From Gracilaria gracilis (taxonomy: Eukaryota; Rhodophyta; Florideophyceae; Gracilariales; Gracilariaceae), in the NCBI GenBank assembly GCA_030374805.1, contig JARGSG010000144.1, positions 1 to 64,000 of the forward strand: a stretch of 64,000 bases of DNA, read 5' to 3'. The number at the start of each line of letters is the position of its first letter. Position 1 is the stretch's first letter. Shown one piece after another: positions 34,167 through 46,190 of this stretch. The notes under the pieces were generated by a model. It was not told where the DNA came from, did no database searches, and was given only the letters and a program-made list of their open reading frames with translations. A program made the translations under genes and the position numbers.

Positions 34167-34880
34167 TAAAGTATTGGCATTGGTCGCCGATGGCGCGCCG
34201 TCCCTTGGGGTTACCTCGTCCAGTTGACCAACATGGGAACCGACAATCGCCGTGTACTGCTACGGGTGCGAGCTCGCACGCTGGTACCAGGGCTACACAT
34301 GTGGTTCAGATAAGATTCGGGGGTCACCATAAACGGATTCAACCTTGTCGGTCGGACGAGAAGCCACGGCGGCGCGAGCCAGCATAGACAAACCGCAAGG
34401 GGTACGAAGGTAACCAGAAGGGAGAACGGTGGAACAACCTCGAAGGAGTCTGCGGCAGCGCCTCGAAGGGACGGAGACGGAACCTGAAGGGTACAGCGCG
34501 ACAAGCCACAACCAAGGGGGCGCCAAAATCCTGCACGGTACAGCCCGCACAGGAGCGCAAAGCTGCACCGCGTACCTCAATGGGTGCGACGACGCGGAGT
34601 AGTCGATCGAAGCCCTGAATCCGTTAAAATGTATGCAGACGCGGGCTGGTAGTCGAACCTCGAAGGCGCACAATGGGCGCGCGTCGCGCCCGAAACCACG
34701 AATGGGGAAGGAAAAGCCGCTGACGGTAATGACCCAAATGGTGAATTGACACGCGCCGTATCGCAGAGCGAGCACGACGCACGGTGCGAAATGGCACGAG
34801 GACTGCGCTGTCGACCAAGGGGGTACGACGATGCAACCGACTTGGGGAGAGGATCTAGGAGCCACGAGGGCGTGGCTCAG
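34167..34880 (-). other. Region between the C antisense gene and its polypurine tract
   Basis: About 700 bases with a 207-codon minus-strand frame (34293-34916) rich in Cys, Arg, Pro and Trp. The frame runs into the LTR and resembles no element protein. Family B has a comparable stretch before its antisense core. It may be a 5' leader or a decayed N-terminal part of the antisense gene. Confidence 0.35.
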
Positions 34881-34895
34881 TGTAGGAAGGGGGTC
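34881..34895 (+). promoter_or_regulatory. 3' polypurine tract of C
   Basis: TGTAGGAAGGGGGTC directly precedes the LTR start TGTAGTACA, matching the GGGGGTC-TGT junction of element B. Confidence 0.65.
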
Positions 34896-35270
34896 TGTAG
34901 TACAATGAGACCTCAATGGGTTGGTCCCACGTGGGCGTACTGGTGCGCATGGGATATTGGCGTCGGTGCACCTTGTACATATTATGGTGCACCTCGCCTT
35001 CCCTCTCGGGTATTGTAAAGTTAGGCAACACTAGGGCAGTAACTTATACCATCTTGGTCACTTGCTACTCTATTACTATTCAGGTTCTACCGCGCGTCCA
35101 CGTCTACTACTGTACACCTACACGGTGTAGACTAGTTGCCCCGCCGTTTGCCCCTGCGTGTTTCAGGTGCCCTACTACCATATTGGTTGTGTGTTTTTCC
35201 CCTTTAGGTTGAGCCCTCGCGCGCTGTCTCTACCAGGCGGACCCCACACCTTATCGGTATTTGTACGACA
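34896..35270 (+). repeat. 3' LTR of C
   Basis: Boundaries come from the polypurine tract on the left, the TGTAGTACA start and a matching TGTACGACA end, in the style of the B termini (TGTGGTACA/TGTACCACA). There is no second copy in the window to confirm them, so the right edge is less certain. Confidence 0.55.
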
Positions 35271-36099
35271 AGTAACGCAAAGTAAAGCGCTTACGGCAGT
35301 TGGCTAATGTGTTTCGCGGCGGTTGCAGGTCGTTAAATGCGGGTATCGGTAGCAACGATAGCCAAATCAATTGCTAGCGGCAATGCAACAGCATCCAGCG
35401 GCGATGTTGCAATAGAAACGAGCGGCGGGTTACGATGGCGGTCGTGGTAGCACAGCAGTTGCAAGCGGCGCGGTAAGTCCGCGGCGGTAGAAACAGCAGC
35501 CGACAGTGGTGTGCTAAGTTAGAGGCGGTGATACAAGCGGTAATCGCTAGATTGACGTAATATTTGCGTCGGGACTACTTGGCCGACTAACGTAAAATGT
35601 TGGAGAAGTACAGCAGTCGTGTGAAGGTGATTATGGGTGTAACGGCCGTGAGGCAGATGGTGGGCGTAGATGCTGTGGCAGGCATGGGCGTGAAGGAAGT
35701 GAGAGGGTTGGTGAGCGTGGCGGCGGTGGCAGGGGTGGGCGTGAAGGCGGTAGGAGAGATGATGCGGGTGACGGTGGTGGGAAGGATGATGCGCTAGGCC
35801 GCAGTAGCGGTCGGCAGCTTCCTGGGCAGTGGGATCATCCAAGAATTGAGCACTGTTACACTCCAGTACTTCTGATCCAACCAAATGCAGCGTAATGGCA
35901 GCCAACGACTGAGGACATATACGTCAGTTTGACGTAATGAAGTGGGTTCACAGGAGCTGCTACACCACAATACTTCGGTCTGGTGTGTGAGTTATGCGTC
36001 TTCCTTTTCTTTTACTTCATAATGATTGCCAACCATGTCTACCTCAAATAAGTTTTGCGCTTTCCTACCATCAATGTTTTCGTCAAGGTTGAATGAACC
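35271..36099. other. Spacer with degenerate GGTGGGCGTGAAGG-type repeats
   Basis: The first 300 bases are rich in GCGGC words. 35590-35800 is a degenerate tandem repeat around GGTGGGCGTGAAGGCGGTAG. On the minus strand this reads as a 128-codon frame (35519-35905, starting MAAITLHLVGSEVLE) with 23 histidines in about 70 residues (HAHPCHRRHAH, HFLHAHACH). It could be a metal-binding small protein, but repeat-driven composition is the simpler reading. Confidence 0.35.
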
Positions 36100-37294
36100 A
36101 TGCGTTTTGAAAACCTTCACCGTCACGTTCTTGCCGTTCTCGTTCAAGCCGTTGTCATGCAGTTGTATTGCAGCTTAGCGGTGGTCCACGAAAAACGCTG
36201 GCAGAGGCGCATAACAAGATCAACCAAATTCAAGCGCTCGGGAATCCGTCGCCCAGTAGTCACCAAATTAAGTTCCCCATGGAATGTTATTATCTCTTGC
36301 GGATCGAACGATGATTTCTGTACAGCCTTAAGCGTGAATAGAACAGTGTTCTCAGATATATTGCTACCTCATTACACAAATTTTCGTCAAACCGTGCCCA
36401 ACTGGTCATCGTACAAACGAACGACATCTAGTAAGGGACGGAAACCTCTTCTTGGTACAGTTGATCTTTTAGGAATGGCAATTTGGTACATCCGAACAAG
36501 AGATACGATGTACATGCTGTCGCCTATATTCGGTGTTGTGCCGTCTTCAGTAAGCGATTGGCTTTCATACGGAATTCAGCTCCTTAGAACTCTACTTTCC
36601 TCTGGGAAAATCCCAGATGCTCGTATCACTTGCCCCAGTTTCGATGAAATCGAAGCAAGTGCGCAGCAGCTTCGTAAGTCCAAACCAGAAACCGCGGAAC
36701 TCTTGAAAGGGGTATTGCTGTGACTGATGGAGGACGGTTTGATTGTGTTTCGTACAATGACCTCGATATTCAAAATGCATACTTTAAAGGCTATACACAA
36801 AATGTAGAAGTCACCAACCTGTTTGTTTGGAACTTTTTCGGAGAGATAATTCACGCTGCAGTTAACTAACCTGGTTCATGGCACGACAGCAAACTGGCAG
36901 GAGTTTCAGGGTTGTATTGGCCTCGACTTGATGACTCCCAAACGCCAGTAGGGTATCGCATTCTGGGTGACACGGTGACACGGCTTTCTGCAACAACATG
37001 GATGTAACTAACGGAAAGGTACTGCGATGTAGAAAGGCAAACGAAGTGCCACCATACAAAGAACGATTTGTAATGGACATTATAGATGTCCTTTTACAGT
37101 CGGTGTACCCATCTAGGCGTCAAACGGCAGAATGGGGAGTCGGCACACTGAAACTCCCGTTCAGAAGGTTGCAGTCTGTATTACCCGGCGATTCCGCTAG
37201 AAGATTCGACATCATTTCGGTTTGCTGCCACATGATGAATCTTCGTACCCGAACCATGAGACATAATCAGATTCGAAGCCTATACTGCAGTTGA
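36100..37294 (+). pseudogene. PIF/Harbinger-like transposase, broken
   Basis: The first 207 codons (MRFENLHRHV start) contain GRKPLLGTVDLLGMAIWYIR and CPSFDEIEASAQQLRK. After a one-base loss in a G run near 36708 the frame continues VTDGGRFDCVSYND (first acidic residue), QNAYFKGYTQNVEVTNLFVW and PGSWHDSKLAG (second). Past a further stop and frameshift come YPSRRQTAEWGVGTLKLPF (third acidic residue) and MMNLRTRTMRHNQI, ending at 37294. Order and motifs fit the DDE_Tnp_4/Harbinger family. It is convergent with the Myb/SANT-like gene, the usual two-gene plan of these elements. An in-frame TAA near 36868 and the frameshifts make it inactive. Confidence 0.75.
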
Positions 37295-37312
37295 TCTTCC
37301 TTGCAGATGTGG

Positions 37313-38089
37313 TCACTCGAGTTTTGAACTGGATTCTGCTGTAGTGAGATCATTACTTTTCAGCAGTTCTGCGAGAGCAGCTTTCACCTCTTGGCGAACA
37401 AGGGAGACTGGGTTCTGAAGATTAATGGTATTACAAGCTTGCATCTCTTCGCGGATGATATTCCGAATATTGCCAGTACTGTCACTGGGGCATTTTGTTC
37501 CATGTTTCATTTCCTCATTTGGAGCTGTGAGCCATTTAACCATGTCGGAAATACTTTGAGACGTCTGTTCCATTTGCTTCACTATTTGTTGTTGGAATCC
37601 CTTTACTACAGGAAGACCGGTAGGCCCAATACTTCGTTTGTTTTTTCTTTCGCCCATCACGCCGATTGTTTCACGAGCATTTTGCAACTCTGCTGCCGAA
37701 GGATTACCATTATCATCATGTGGGCCGAGAACAGCCGCCATTTCTTTCGCTTGTATGTCTCGATTGATATGTTTCGCGCGTCGTACCAGTGGAGGACATA
37801 AACGGTCACCTGTCTTTTTTCGGACGTGAACTAGACGCTCAAACTTGTCTTTCAAACTATGGGCACTACGCTCTTGAAGTTCGTCAATTTGTGCTTGGCG
37901 GTTGTACTCTTGAGCTACACGCGCCCATATGTTAGGGCCCGTCGGCTCAAGTTGTGCAACAATGCCAAGCAAAAAACTTGTCTCGTATGCGGAGTAGTTG
38001 GTTGCACCACTCCTGGATCTCTTCGGAGGGTTTGGTCCAAGTTGTTTCGTGTCAGTACTGCGAGATCGTTTTTGTGCTTTCTTCTTCAC
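37313..38089 (-). CDS. Myb/SANT-like DNA-binding protein of a Harbinger-like element
   Basis: 258 residues, apparently intact. Basic N-terminus (KKKAQKRSRS, PPKRSRS), then a SANT/Myb-like helical domain about residues 30-110 (NYSAYETSFLLGIVAQL, NIWARVAQEYNRQ, SLKDKFERLVHVRKKTG, LVRRAKHINRDIQAK), then a coiled, Gln/Lys-rich C-terminus (VKGFQQQIVKQMEQTSQSIS). Harbinger elements code for such a protein to bring the transposase to the DNA ends. It ends 18 bases from the transposase stop, on the opposite strand. No terminal inverted repeats were found with confidence. Confidence 0.65.
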   Translation of the reverse strand: MKKKAQKRSRSTDTKQLGPNPPKRSRSGATNYSAYETSFLLGIVAQLEPTGPNIWARVAQEYNRQAQIDELQERSAHSLKDKFERLVHVRKKTGDRLCPPLVRRAKHINRDIQAKEMAAVLGPHDDNGNPSAAELQNARETIGVMGERKNKRSIGPTGLPVVKGFQQQIVKQMEQTSQSISDMVKWLTAPNEEMKHGTKCPSDSTGNIRNIIREEMQACNTINLQNPVSLVRQEVKAALAELLKSNDLTTAESSSKLE

Positions 38090-38760
38090 GGGGCGGTTTG
38101 TTGTGTGATTGTGCTTGGTTCACCTACAGGAATTCTGTTGATTTTTCTGCTCTCTGTTTGAGCCAGGGTCTAAAGTGAATGGCAGTAAACTCATATTTCA
38201 TATACACTGAGATATTTGAATACAGGAAAGACGCTACATAAAGATGTTGAAGCGATGTTTGTTCTACCGACCACAACGTTGGTTTGGCAAAACCTAATGC
38301 AGCCAAGATGGGAAGTGGACGTGTTGCTTCTTGGTTTGCATGGTAATTTAAGTACGCTCGGAGATATGGAAAGCTTTCTGTTTGCTGCACTGTCAGTGGC
38401 GGTCCTGATTTGAGGTTAAGTCCCCCTGTAGTAGTGTCGCAGTGTTAAATTCTTGGATGCTCCCAATTACTCTGACGTAATTGCAACTTATCATTCTCGC
38501 ACAAAATTGGTCTTCTATCAATACGCATAGTTTTGAATTGCGCATCATACGAAATATGTCAAACACACAGACGTGAATTTAGGTTTACTACATATCTCAA
38601 TTCTGTTCCCTAACATACAAAGTTTGCTCTTCTACAGTGTCAGCAGTCATCTCTCATTGTAAATTAAATTGTAGAAGACTACATCTTTAGTAGATTTCTA
38701 TCGCTTTAGTAAAGAAGTACTCCCGACGACCTTTTACAGCCCCGAGAGTACCGATTTGTT
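38090..38760. other. Spacer right of the Harbinger-like pair
   Basis: No gene seen. CAGTGGCGGTCCTGATTTG at 38395-38413 resembles a DNA-transposon end, but I found no partner. Short TGACGTAAT words recur here (near 38473) and at 35552 and 35932. Confidence 0.35.
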
Positions 38761-38898
38761 GTTTGTGAGCACCCTTTGCTTCCTCCATTATCAATTCCCA
38801 ACATGCTAAATCTGCGCTGGCATACATTGATGAAGTACAAGACGCCGACAAGCAAGCCTTAGAGAAGTATGCAGGAGACAACTACAGTGACTCAGATG
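38761..38898 (+). pseudogene. 5' part of a DDE transposase gene split by A2
   Basis: The plus-strand frame ends ALAYIDEVQDADKQALEKY, then AGDNYSDSD at the A2 border. It resumes after A2 at 50311 in the same frame once the 7-base duplication TCAGATG is counted once. The real start of the gene is not clear. The encoded piece is acidic and probably N-terminal to the catalytic domain. Confidence 0.6.
38892..38898 (+). repeat. Target duplication TCAGATG, left copy (right copy 50311-50317)
   Basis: TCAGATG abuts the left end of A2 and is repeated directly at the right end. Ty3/Gypsy integrases usually make 4-6 bases (mostly 5). Seven identical bases may be a real 7-base duplication or a shorter one plus chance matches. 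Confidence 0.7.
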
Positions 38899-39749
38899 TG
38901 GAGCAACGCCTTTGGCGGGAAAAGCGCAGGCTCACGAAGACGTTCGGAATCTTCCCCTCGACAGGGCAGCACAGCGAACGGAGCACTCCGGGAATGACAC
39001 AGCTAAGCCGGGTGTAAATTCGAGGTCAAACCGTCACGACAAGCGTCGGAGCGTTAGGCTGATTAGTAGTCGGTGGAGATCCACGTGTTCACACGGTCAC
39101 GAGATGAGTCCTCGAAAGAGAGTAGCACGGCAACGACAAGGTGTCGGAAACGGGCCACTGAGAACAGGGCAAAAAGGCAAACCCAAAAAAGGGGAGAAAG
39201 CAAACCACCAGAGTGGGGAAAAAGAGAGAGAACAAAGCAAACCCAATACAGGGGCGAGTATACGACAATAGGTCGGAACGAGACACACAAATAGTGGTTA
39301 TACTCTGAGCGCCACAAGGGTGGGTAACTATACGTGAACAACGCGGTCGTCACTTCCACTTGGAGGTGAACAGTCCGCGAAGGCGTGATAGTTAGAGCCA
39401 GAAGCCCTTGCTTGGCAAGGGGAAATTTACTTGGGGGAGCGATGCTCAACCCTCTAAGTACTGAGCTCGGCGCACCACTGACAGTGGGTGCGCCGGGCAA
39501 AATAATCTATAAAATATCTGAGTAAATACAGCAATGCTGGGTGCACTGCCTCCGGCATATCCGTGCTACACGTGTGCTAGTCACACCCGCTAAGCGGCGC
39601 CTCGAGCCGTGCAATCCACGTGTACATGTGTGGAAATTACCTCGGCGAGGCGACACGCTAATAGCGGTGTAGCTCATATATATCTACTAACGCATGATGC
39701 GGAAATTAACTAAGTACCTCAAATCGCCTCCAAGGAGTGTTGTCCTTCA
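38899..39749 (-). repeat. 3' LTR of A2
   Basis: Plus-strand reading from TGGAGCAACGCC to GTTGTCCTTCA. It matches 49463-50310 with a few differences, including one-base length changes in the A run near 39190. Confidence 0.95.
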
Positions 39750-39765
39750 TATCCCCCTCCTTAAG
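39750..39765 (-). promoter_or_regulatory. 3' polypurine tract of A2
   Basis: On the minus strand CTTAAGGAGGGGGATA directly precedes the 3' LTR, identical to the A1 tract. Confidence 0.85.
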
Positions 39766-39784
39766 AGTGAGCTACGCCGTCGCG

Positions 39785-41739
39785 ATGGCGGGTCGAACTC
39801 CCAACCGTAAGCAGAAAAGCGCATCCCCCAAGTCTTCGCCATCTCGCCTCGCGAAGATCAAGTCACTACCATTCGACAGTGCAAACCTCGCTCCAGCGAC
39901 GATCAACCCTGTTCACTACAGTCTTCAACTCGCTCTCGCGGTCGTACTACCAACCTTCCCGTTCCTCAAGCGCCTCGCGCGATGAGCGGTCAACCTCCGA
40001 ACTCGGGATACTTCTCCGGATTTCGTTCCGTGCCTCTCCCGCAAAGCGGCAATGCTTCTGGGGCGTCCCAGGGACTCAACGCCAGCGGCGGGCACATTCT
40101 CCCTCCGGGGCAGCAGCCCCATGGTCACGTCATGCAGGAAGTGCCGTGGCCTTCCTACAATGAGCTCGTCGGGCTGAACCCTCGCGTTCACGCGCATCTT
40201 TTCCGGACTGCTCCGTGGTTTCATCCTACAGCCGTTTTCAACGAGGAGCTCATCGCGTCCTATGCAGACGGTACTGATCGCCTTCCCGGGGATCTTCCGG
40301 CGTTAGTCACCACTTCGTGGGATTGGCGTCGACGGGTTGCCGTTTCTCCTCATGCAATCGTGCGGCGTTCCGGCGAGTCGCTGGCTTCCGCTCAGGCGGC
40401 ATTGGTTCGCTTGGGCTATGCGCGGCAGAGCCGGGCGAACTTCGAGTTCCCAATTCCTGATTCCATCAGCTTTGATCTCCGGTTATACCGTACTCAAGGC
40501 GAGATTTCGTACTGCACCCGCTTGGCGGTGGTTGAGACTTACTCCTGGAGAGGACGTCCTAGTGTACGCCAGGAGGCGGTATGTTGGATTCATCCCATCA
40601 TCCGGGCGGAGTTCAGGTATCTTCGCCGGGAGTCCCGTTCGCGGTGGTTACAGAACTTCATCCGCGATGAGCGCCGTGCGCGTTCCCGTTTCGGGTTTCT
40701 CGTCTCGTATCAAAACGCGGAGATCAATCGAATCCGGCACAATCACCGGCTGGGCCGTTATGTTCCCATTCCCACTTGGTGGTCCTCGGTGGAGGTGTGT
40801 CGCGGGTGCTACGTGGAGTTGCCCCCGGTCCTCTCCTATCTTGGCTCCTGCCTCATCGAGGATCCGTATTCCGGACTGTGGTCCGTGGTGCTCACCGAGT
40901 GGGCTATCCGCACCGCGGCTTACCTCCTATGGGAAGTATATGACCAGTATCGACTGTGGTATGTCCCGCCTCGCCTTCGTGCGTGCATCCGAGGAATCTC
41001 GTTGCGGGTCCCTCTGGGAGGTGAAAACAATGCCGAAGAAGTTCGTGGACTCCTCGAAGTAATCGACCGAGTTGATTGGGCCAGCGTGCCCTTCGCTCAG
41101 AGCGGCCGCGGTCAGGAGGACGGCGGTTTCGACCGGTCTCCGGGACGACGCACGCCATTGGCGGGAGACTTCATCTTTTTCAATCCCTGGGAGGTGCAAG
41201 AGATCACCGCAGCTGAAGCGGCAGCTCTCCGGATGGCTCCGAGGTATATCCCTTACGGGCATCCCGTTGTCTTCGTCGATGCTGACGATTTTTACCACGC
41301 CTACGGCGGTGATGACGACCAAATTATGGACGACGAACCCGAGATGGGGTATGATGACGACGTAGTCGAAGAGGTTCCTTCCGCCAACGCGGTTGAGCCG
41401 ACCTCCAATGACACGGCAGCGCCGGGAATGGCGACGGCTGAGCCGGTGAATCCACCGGCGCCCGAAACTTCTTCGGTAGGTGCAGTGGTGGCTTCCCTTC
41501 CGGACGAACCAGAGGTGATCGAGGTGCCTGCCGTCCTCCTTTCTGGGGGTGGAACCGGTGAGGCGGCTGTGATCGCTCAGTTCCTCCGAGGAGTTGGGCT
41601 TTCCGCCACTGTCGCGAGCGGGGACGTCGCCGCAATGCGGGACGCGTTGGCTGCACGCCTTACTGGCGGATCCAATCCCAGCAATGGGGGTACTGGTGAG
41701 GGCGCTCCGGGCCCCTCCAACCAAGGGTCGGGGGCTTAG
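39785..41739 (+). pseudogene. Antisense accessory gene (aORF) of A2, open core of 585 codons
   Basis: On the plus strand, opposite to A2's gag-pol. The expected start (MAGRTPNRK, ATG at 39785) is followed by a 4-base loss near 39840 relative to A1 that shifts the frame. From ATG 39982 (MSGQPPNSG) the frame is open to 41739. Core features: YNELVGLNPRVHAHLF, YLRRESRSRWLQ, ELPPVLSYLGS at about residues 278-289, LTEWAIRTAAYLLWE, FNPWEVQEITAAEAAALR. The tail is acidic with DDDQIMDDEPEMGYDDD and a helical end (AAMRDALAARL). Its 3' end faces the pol stop across 174 bases. This is the longest uninterrupted member of the family here. It may still be translated from the internal ATG. Function unknown. 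Confidence 0.85.
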
Positions 41740-43010
41740 TCCATCTTCCACCTGATTCCCGCTATGCGGTGTTGTTGTAGGATATAGCCTCGATGGCCAT
41801 TAAACCTACTTCCGTCTATGACGTATATTTTTCCTTTCCTAAGTGCCAGTTTCGTCTTCTCCCACTTCTCAACTTCCTTCTGGATGAGCTAGCTTCTTCC
41901 CCTTCGGGGCGTGTTATCCCACTTGGGCGTTGACAATTGTCGCCGGGAGACCCGTGAGAGTACGCCGATGGTACTGCACCACTTTTGATCGTGGGAGATG
42001 CTCGATTGGCTCATCCGAGTCAGCCTCGGGTCCGTAGCCGTACCAACGTACGAGATACTGTATGTACCCCAACGGGTGATATGAGTGTTCCACTATGTGG
42101 TCGACTACGAACTCCTGTCGGAAGACTTCCCGGCCTTGCCGTGTGACTACGACATCCTGCTTCGGAGAGCTCTCCGGCGGCTTCATCGTGTGTGGCACTG
42201 CGTCAGTGCTCCGGTTAGACCGTGGTGTGTCCAACAAGGTTGGTGGAACTGTCTCTTTGCGGTGTGGTGCCCTACTTGGGTCGGTGGTCACGCGTCTCGC
42301 GGTGTCGGTGTTCCCGTTTCCTTGTTCCCTTAGAGTTCATTCTCCCGCGGGAGTCCCAGGTGGGCGTACCGCAAGTTTGCGTGGTAGCAACCGTTTCGAC
42401 GGAGTTGTGTGTGGCGTCAAACGCGCTCGCGTCAACGGTAACCTTGATTGAACCGGCCTCGCCGTGGTAGTACGTGACGTTGTCAACGGGTGGCCTTCAT
42501 TGGCCTGCGCCGTGGCGTGTTCCGCCTCCGTATGCACGGGAGGTGTCAGCTCGGTTTGTAGACGTGGTTCGCTCGCTGAGCTGATCTCCCTTACAGGTGT
42601 AGTCCGTGTCCTACGGTTGGGACTTCCCTGCTGGGCATTTAGCGACGTGTCCACGGTGGGGCCCGCCTCAGGCGTGTTGGGCGACTTAATCTCCGACGAC
42701 TCTTCTCCGTCTTGGACGTGCGAGCTCAACGGCGCCTTAGGCGGTATTTCCACTCCGTTATGCGACGTAGTCACTTCCAGGCGCGCTATGTGGCGTAGGC
42801 AACGGCTTCGCCGGTAACGACTGAGTCTCCTCGGTCCTGTCCCGCACGGCGGTAGTGTCTGGTGACGATTCCGCTTCTGCGTTGATGCGCGGTGACCTTG
42901 ATGAGACGCCGGGCTCCCGAGAGGGCTTTGATTGCGCATTAGCGGTGTCTCTATTCCGTGCTACACGGTGTTCCTCACGCGACAGCGCGGAAGCATGACG
43001 ATTAACGAGT

Positions 43011-43026
43011 CCCTCCCCCTCCTTAG
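43011..43026 (-). promoter_or_regulatory. Internal polypurine tract in the A2 linker
   Basis: On the minus strand CTAAGGAGGGGGAGGG, the same as A1 7300-7315. Confidence 0.45.
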
Positions 43027-46000
43027 ATGGAGCGACCTGGGGAGTGGGTGTCAACGCGCCAAGGCGGCGAATAATTACGCCAGGCGGCGGGGCTTCAGAC
43101 AGCGAAGCGCCAGGGCGCGTAGAGTCCGATAACATCAGCAAATCCGAGAGTCCCCTACTTGGGTGTGGTACCTCCCTAAGGCGGTTGATCGGGGGTGGGT
43201 CCGGTGTGTCCGTAGTGTTCGTTTCCGCTTCTGCGGTGGAATGTCCACTTGATGGGTCGTTTCCCGCGGGCGGGGGTGCAAAAACCACGCGATCGCGGGA
43301 AATGCGTTCGTGTTGCTGACCCATCTCCACTACGACAGTGTCGGATTCCACAGCAATTGCTTTGAAAGGACCGTCGGCGACGGGTGAGAGCTTGTGGCGT
43401 TTCTCCTTGCCTGGGTTCCAATACTCCTTGCGGATGAATACATAGTCCCCTTCTTTAAGGGCGGGTGGTCTTCGAGGGGCTCGCTGATCGAAATCACGCT
43501 TATACGCGGCTTGTGACCGGGCCATTGACCGTTGTGCTGCTGGGACCAGCTTGGTAAGACATGTCTTCCAGGTTTCCCTGTATCCCTTCCTCGAAGGAAA
43601 TTGATCCAGCGTTGGCTGTGCTTCGAGCGCCACGGGCGGTGGGGTGCGAGACAGAACCAATTCAAATGGAGTTAATCCCGTAGTACGGTGTACCTGAGTG
43701 TTGTATGCGAATGTCAGCGCATCGGTGAACAGATCCCACGTGGTGGGGTGATCGGCTACGTATGAACGGAGTGCTGCTAACAGCGTCCGGTTAAACCGTT
43801 CAGTCTGCCCATTACACTGGGGGTGGTAGGTTGTCGTGAAGAGATTCTTGACATCCAGAATTCTGCATACATCCCCGAAGAACCGGGAGGCAAACTGTTT
43901 CCCGTTGTCGGAGAGTAGATTCACCGGTGGACCGTAGACGAATGCCCAATGGGTGACGAATGCTTGAGCCACCGTCAATGACGTGATTCTCCGTAAGGGA
44001 ACGGTACGAACGAGCTTCGAGAAACGATCCGTGATCACGAGTAAAAATTTGTTACGCCGCTTAGTAGCGAGGAACGGTCCCAAAATATCGATGGCTACGA
44101 ATTCCAGGGGCGCCTTTGCGGGGAAGAGCTTCACCTTTGTCGCATGGCGGCGAAGCTTGACGCGATTCCGAGCACACTCGGGGCAGAACCGCACAGTTGC
44201 GTAGCAATCCACAGCCATTGCTGGCCAGTAGAATTTCCTTCGCAATGTAAGGTACAGTTTCCGTCCTCCGACGTGACCACTAAGTTTGGCATAGTGGGAT
44301 AAGTGTAACACCCGAGATTGTAGGGCGTGTGGCACCACTATTTGTGGGTTTCCAGTTACCGTGCGAACGAGGTATCCAATATCATTCACCCGAAAGGGGA
44401 GATCAGCTCCTCCATTGAGTTGCGCCCGAATCTTCGTGCAGTAGGGATCGCTGAACTGTTCCCTAACCATCTCCTCCGTTGTGACGGGTACGAAGTTCCC
44501 TGGTAGGGGGTTCGCACTTTCGCTGACAGCGAGTAGGTCGTCCAGTTCCTGGTCAAAATCCAGTTCGTCTGGCCATTCCTCTTCGATATCCTCCAGTTCA
44601 CCTGCGGTGTAGTCGTCAACTGCAAAGCAGGGTATTTCCTCGTCATCGACGGCTAACGCTTCCCCTGTGGTGGGTAGGCGAGAAAGGGCGTCGGCTTGTG
44701 TATTGTTGGCGCCCTTCTTGTAGGTGACGTCGAAGTCGAACTCTGCGAGACGCAGTCTCCAACGCATTAAGCGGCCTGAAGGCTCCGATATGGAGAGTAG
44801 CCATCTCAATGATGAGTGATCCGTGTAAACGGTGAAATGAGCACCCATGAGGTAGGGGCGTAGTGTGCATAATGCCCACACTACTGCAAGACATTCCTTC
44901 TCCGAGACGGAGTAATTCTTCTCATGCACGTTCAACTAACGGGACCAGTACCCAATTGGCTTGCGTTCCCCCTCTGGGGTGGTTTGAAATAAGGCGCAGC
45001 CTACCTGGTAGTCACTAGAGTCCGTGTCCACGGTATATGAAAGTCCTGGTTTCGGTAGTGACAATACTAGTGCCGTGGTTACAGCCTCCTTGAGAGAGTT
45101 AAAGGCTTCCGTCTGAGTAGACGTGAATGGGTCCAACTTAGGCGGTTGACCCTTCCGCAGGAGCGCGTTGAGAGGTGCCGCAATGTCCGCGAAGTTGGGA
45201 ATAAACCGTCTATAGACGTTGACTAATCCTAGAAAGGATCTCAGTTCGGTCTGGGTAGTCGGTTCAGTGGCCTGTTTCAGCGACTTCACACGAGCTTCCT
45301 CGATCATGACACGTCCTGGACGGATTATGTGACCCAGATACTTGACTGTATCCGTGAAGAATTCGCATTTCCTCAGCTTGAGGGTCACTCCGGCGTCCCG
45401 TAACGTGGCCATTATGTCTCTCACATGCGTGAGGTGATCATCCAGATTATCTGAGAATACAATGACGTCGTCAAGGTAGACGAGACAAGTACGCCACTTG
45501 AAGCGGGCCAGTAGGATATCAATAGCACGCTGAAAAGTAGCGGGAGCATTGGTTAAACCAAAGGGCATCCGTTTAAAACGGTAGAGGCCAGAGTGGCAGA
45601 CAAACGCTGTCTTGTCCTGATCCTCCTTTCTCACTGGAACCTGCCAGTATCCCCAGTTAGCATCGAATGCCGTGAATACGGTAGCATTTCCGAGAGAATC
45701 GATGTATTCATCCATACGTGGAATAGGGTACACGTCCTTGACGGTAAGAGCGTTTAGACGACGATAATCGATACAGAAGCGCCAGGAACCATCCGGTTTC
45801 GGAGCCAGTACCACTGGTGATGCCCACGGCGAATGTGCCGGTTCTATAACTCCTGCACGGAGCATCTTGTCCACCTGAAATTGCTCTTCTTCTCTGGCCT
45901 TGGGCCCCGCCCTGTACGGATGTTGGGCTACTGGCCGAGAGTTGGGAAGGAGATCAATCCGGTGTTCCGTGGTATTTATCTCTCCGAGAGAACCATCCCA

Positions 46001-46190
46001 TATCGTGGTGAATTCACGAAGCATATCGCGCAGTCGTTTGCGGTGTGTCTCTGGAACATGTCCGAGCTCGAGTTCTTCCAATTCTCTCACTGGGTCCAAT
46101 TGGTCGTAATTCGTCGGAACGCGTGTCTTCTCTGTCTTAACAGGCTGCTGACCCGAGAGACTCGGCGACGGAGACGAATGAGATTCAGAC

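Larger units (their letters stand above)
26752..35270 (+). mobile_element. Ty3/Gypsy chromovirus-like LTR retrotransposon, family C, 5'-truncated
   Basis: It begins in the protease domain: 5' LTR, primer site and gag are absent. It then has RT, RNase H, integrase and chromodomain on the plus strand, an antisense gene on the minus strand, a polypurine tract and a 375-base 3' LTR. Its proteins are closer to B than to A (shared YIDD, LRTDHDALRW, GHPGGTRMYYTL). The internal region has several frameshifts and stops. Confidence 0.85.

Noticed and set aside
34293-34916. A 207-codon minus-strand frame next to the C LTR
   Set aside because: It crosses the polypurine tract and the LTR edge, is rich in Cys and Trp in an odd pattern, and has no counterpart of matching sequence in B. 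Listed only as a leader region.
35597-35797. Possible satellite or CRISPR-like array
   Set aside because: Units are degenerate and uneven, without constant spacers. It is a decayed simple repeat.
38395-38413. CAGTGGCGGTCCTGATTTG as an hAT-like terminal repeat
   Set aside because: No inverted partner, transposase or 8-base duplication found.
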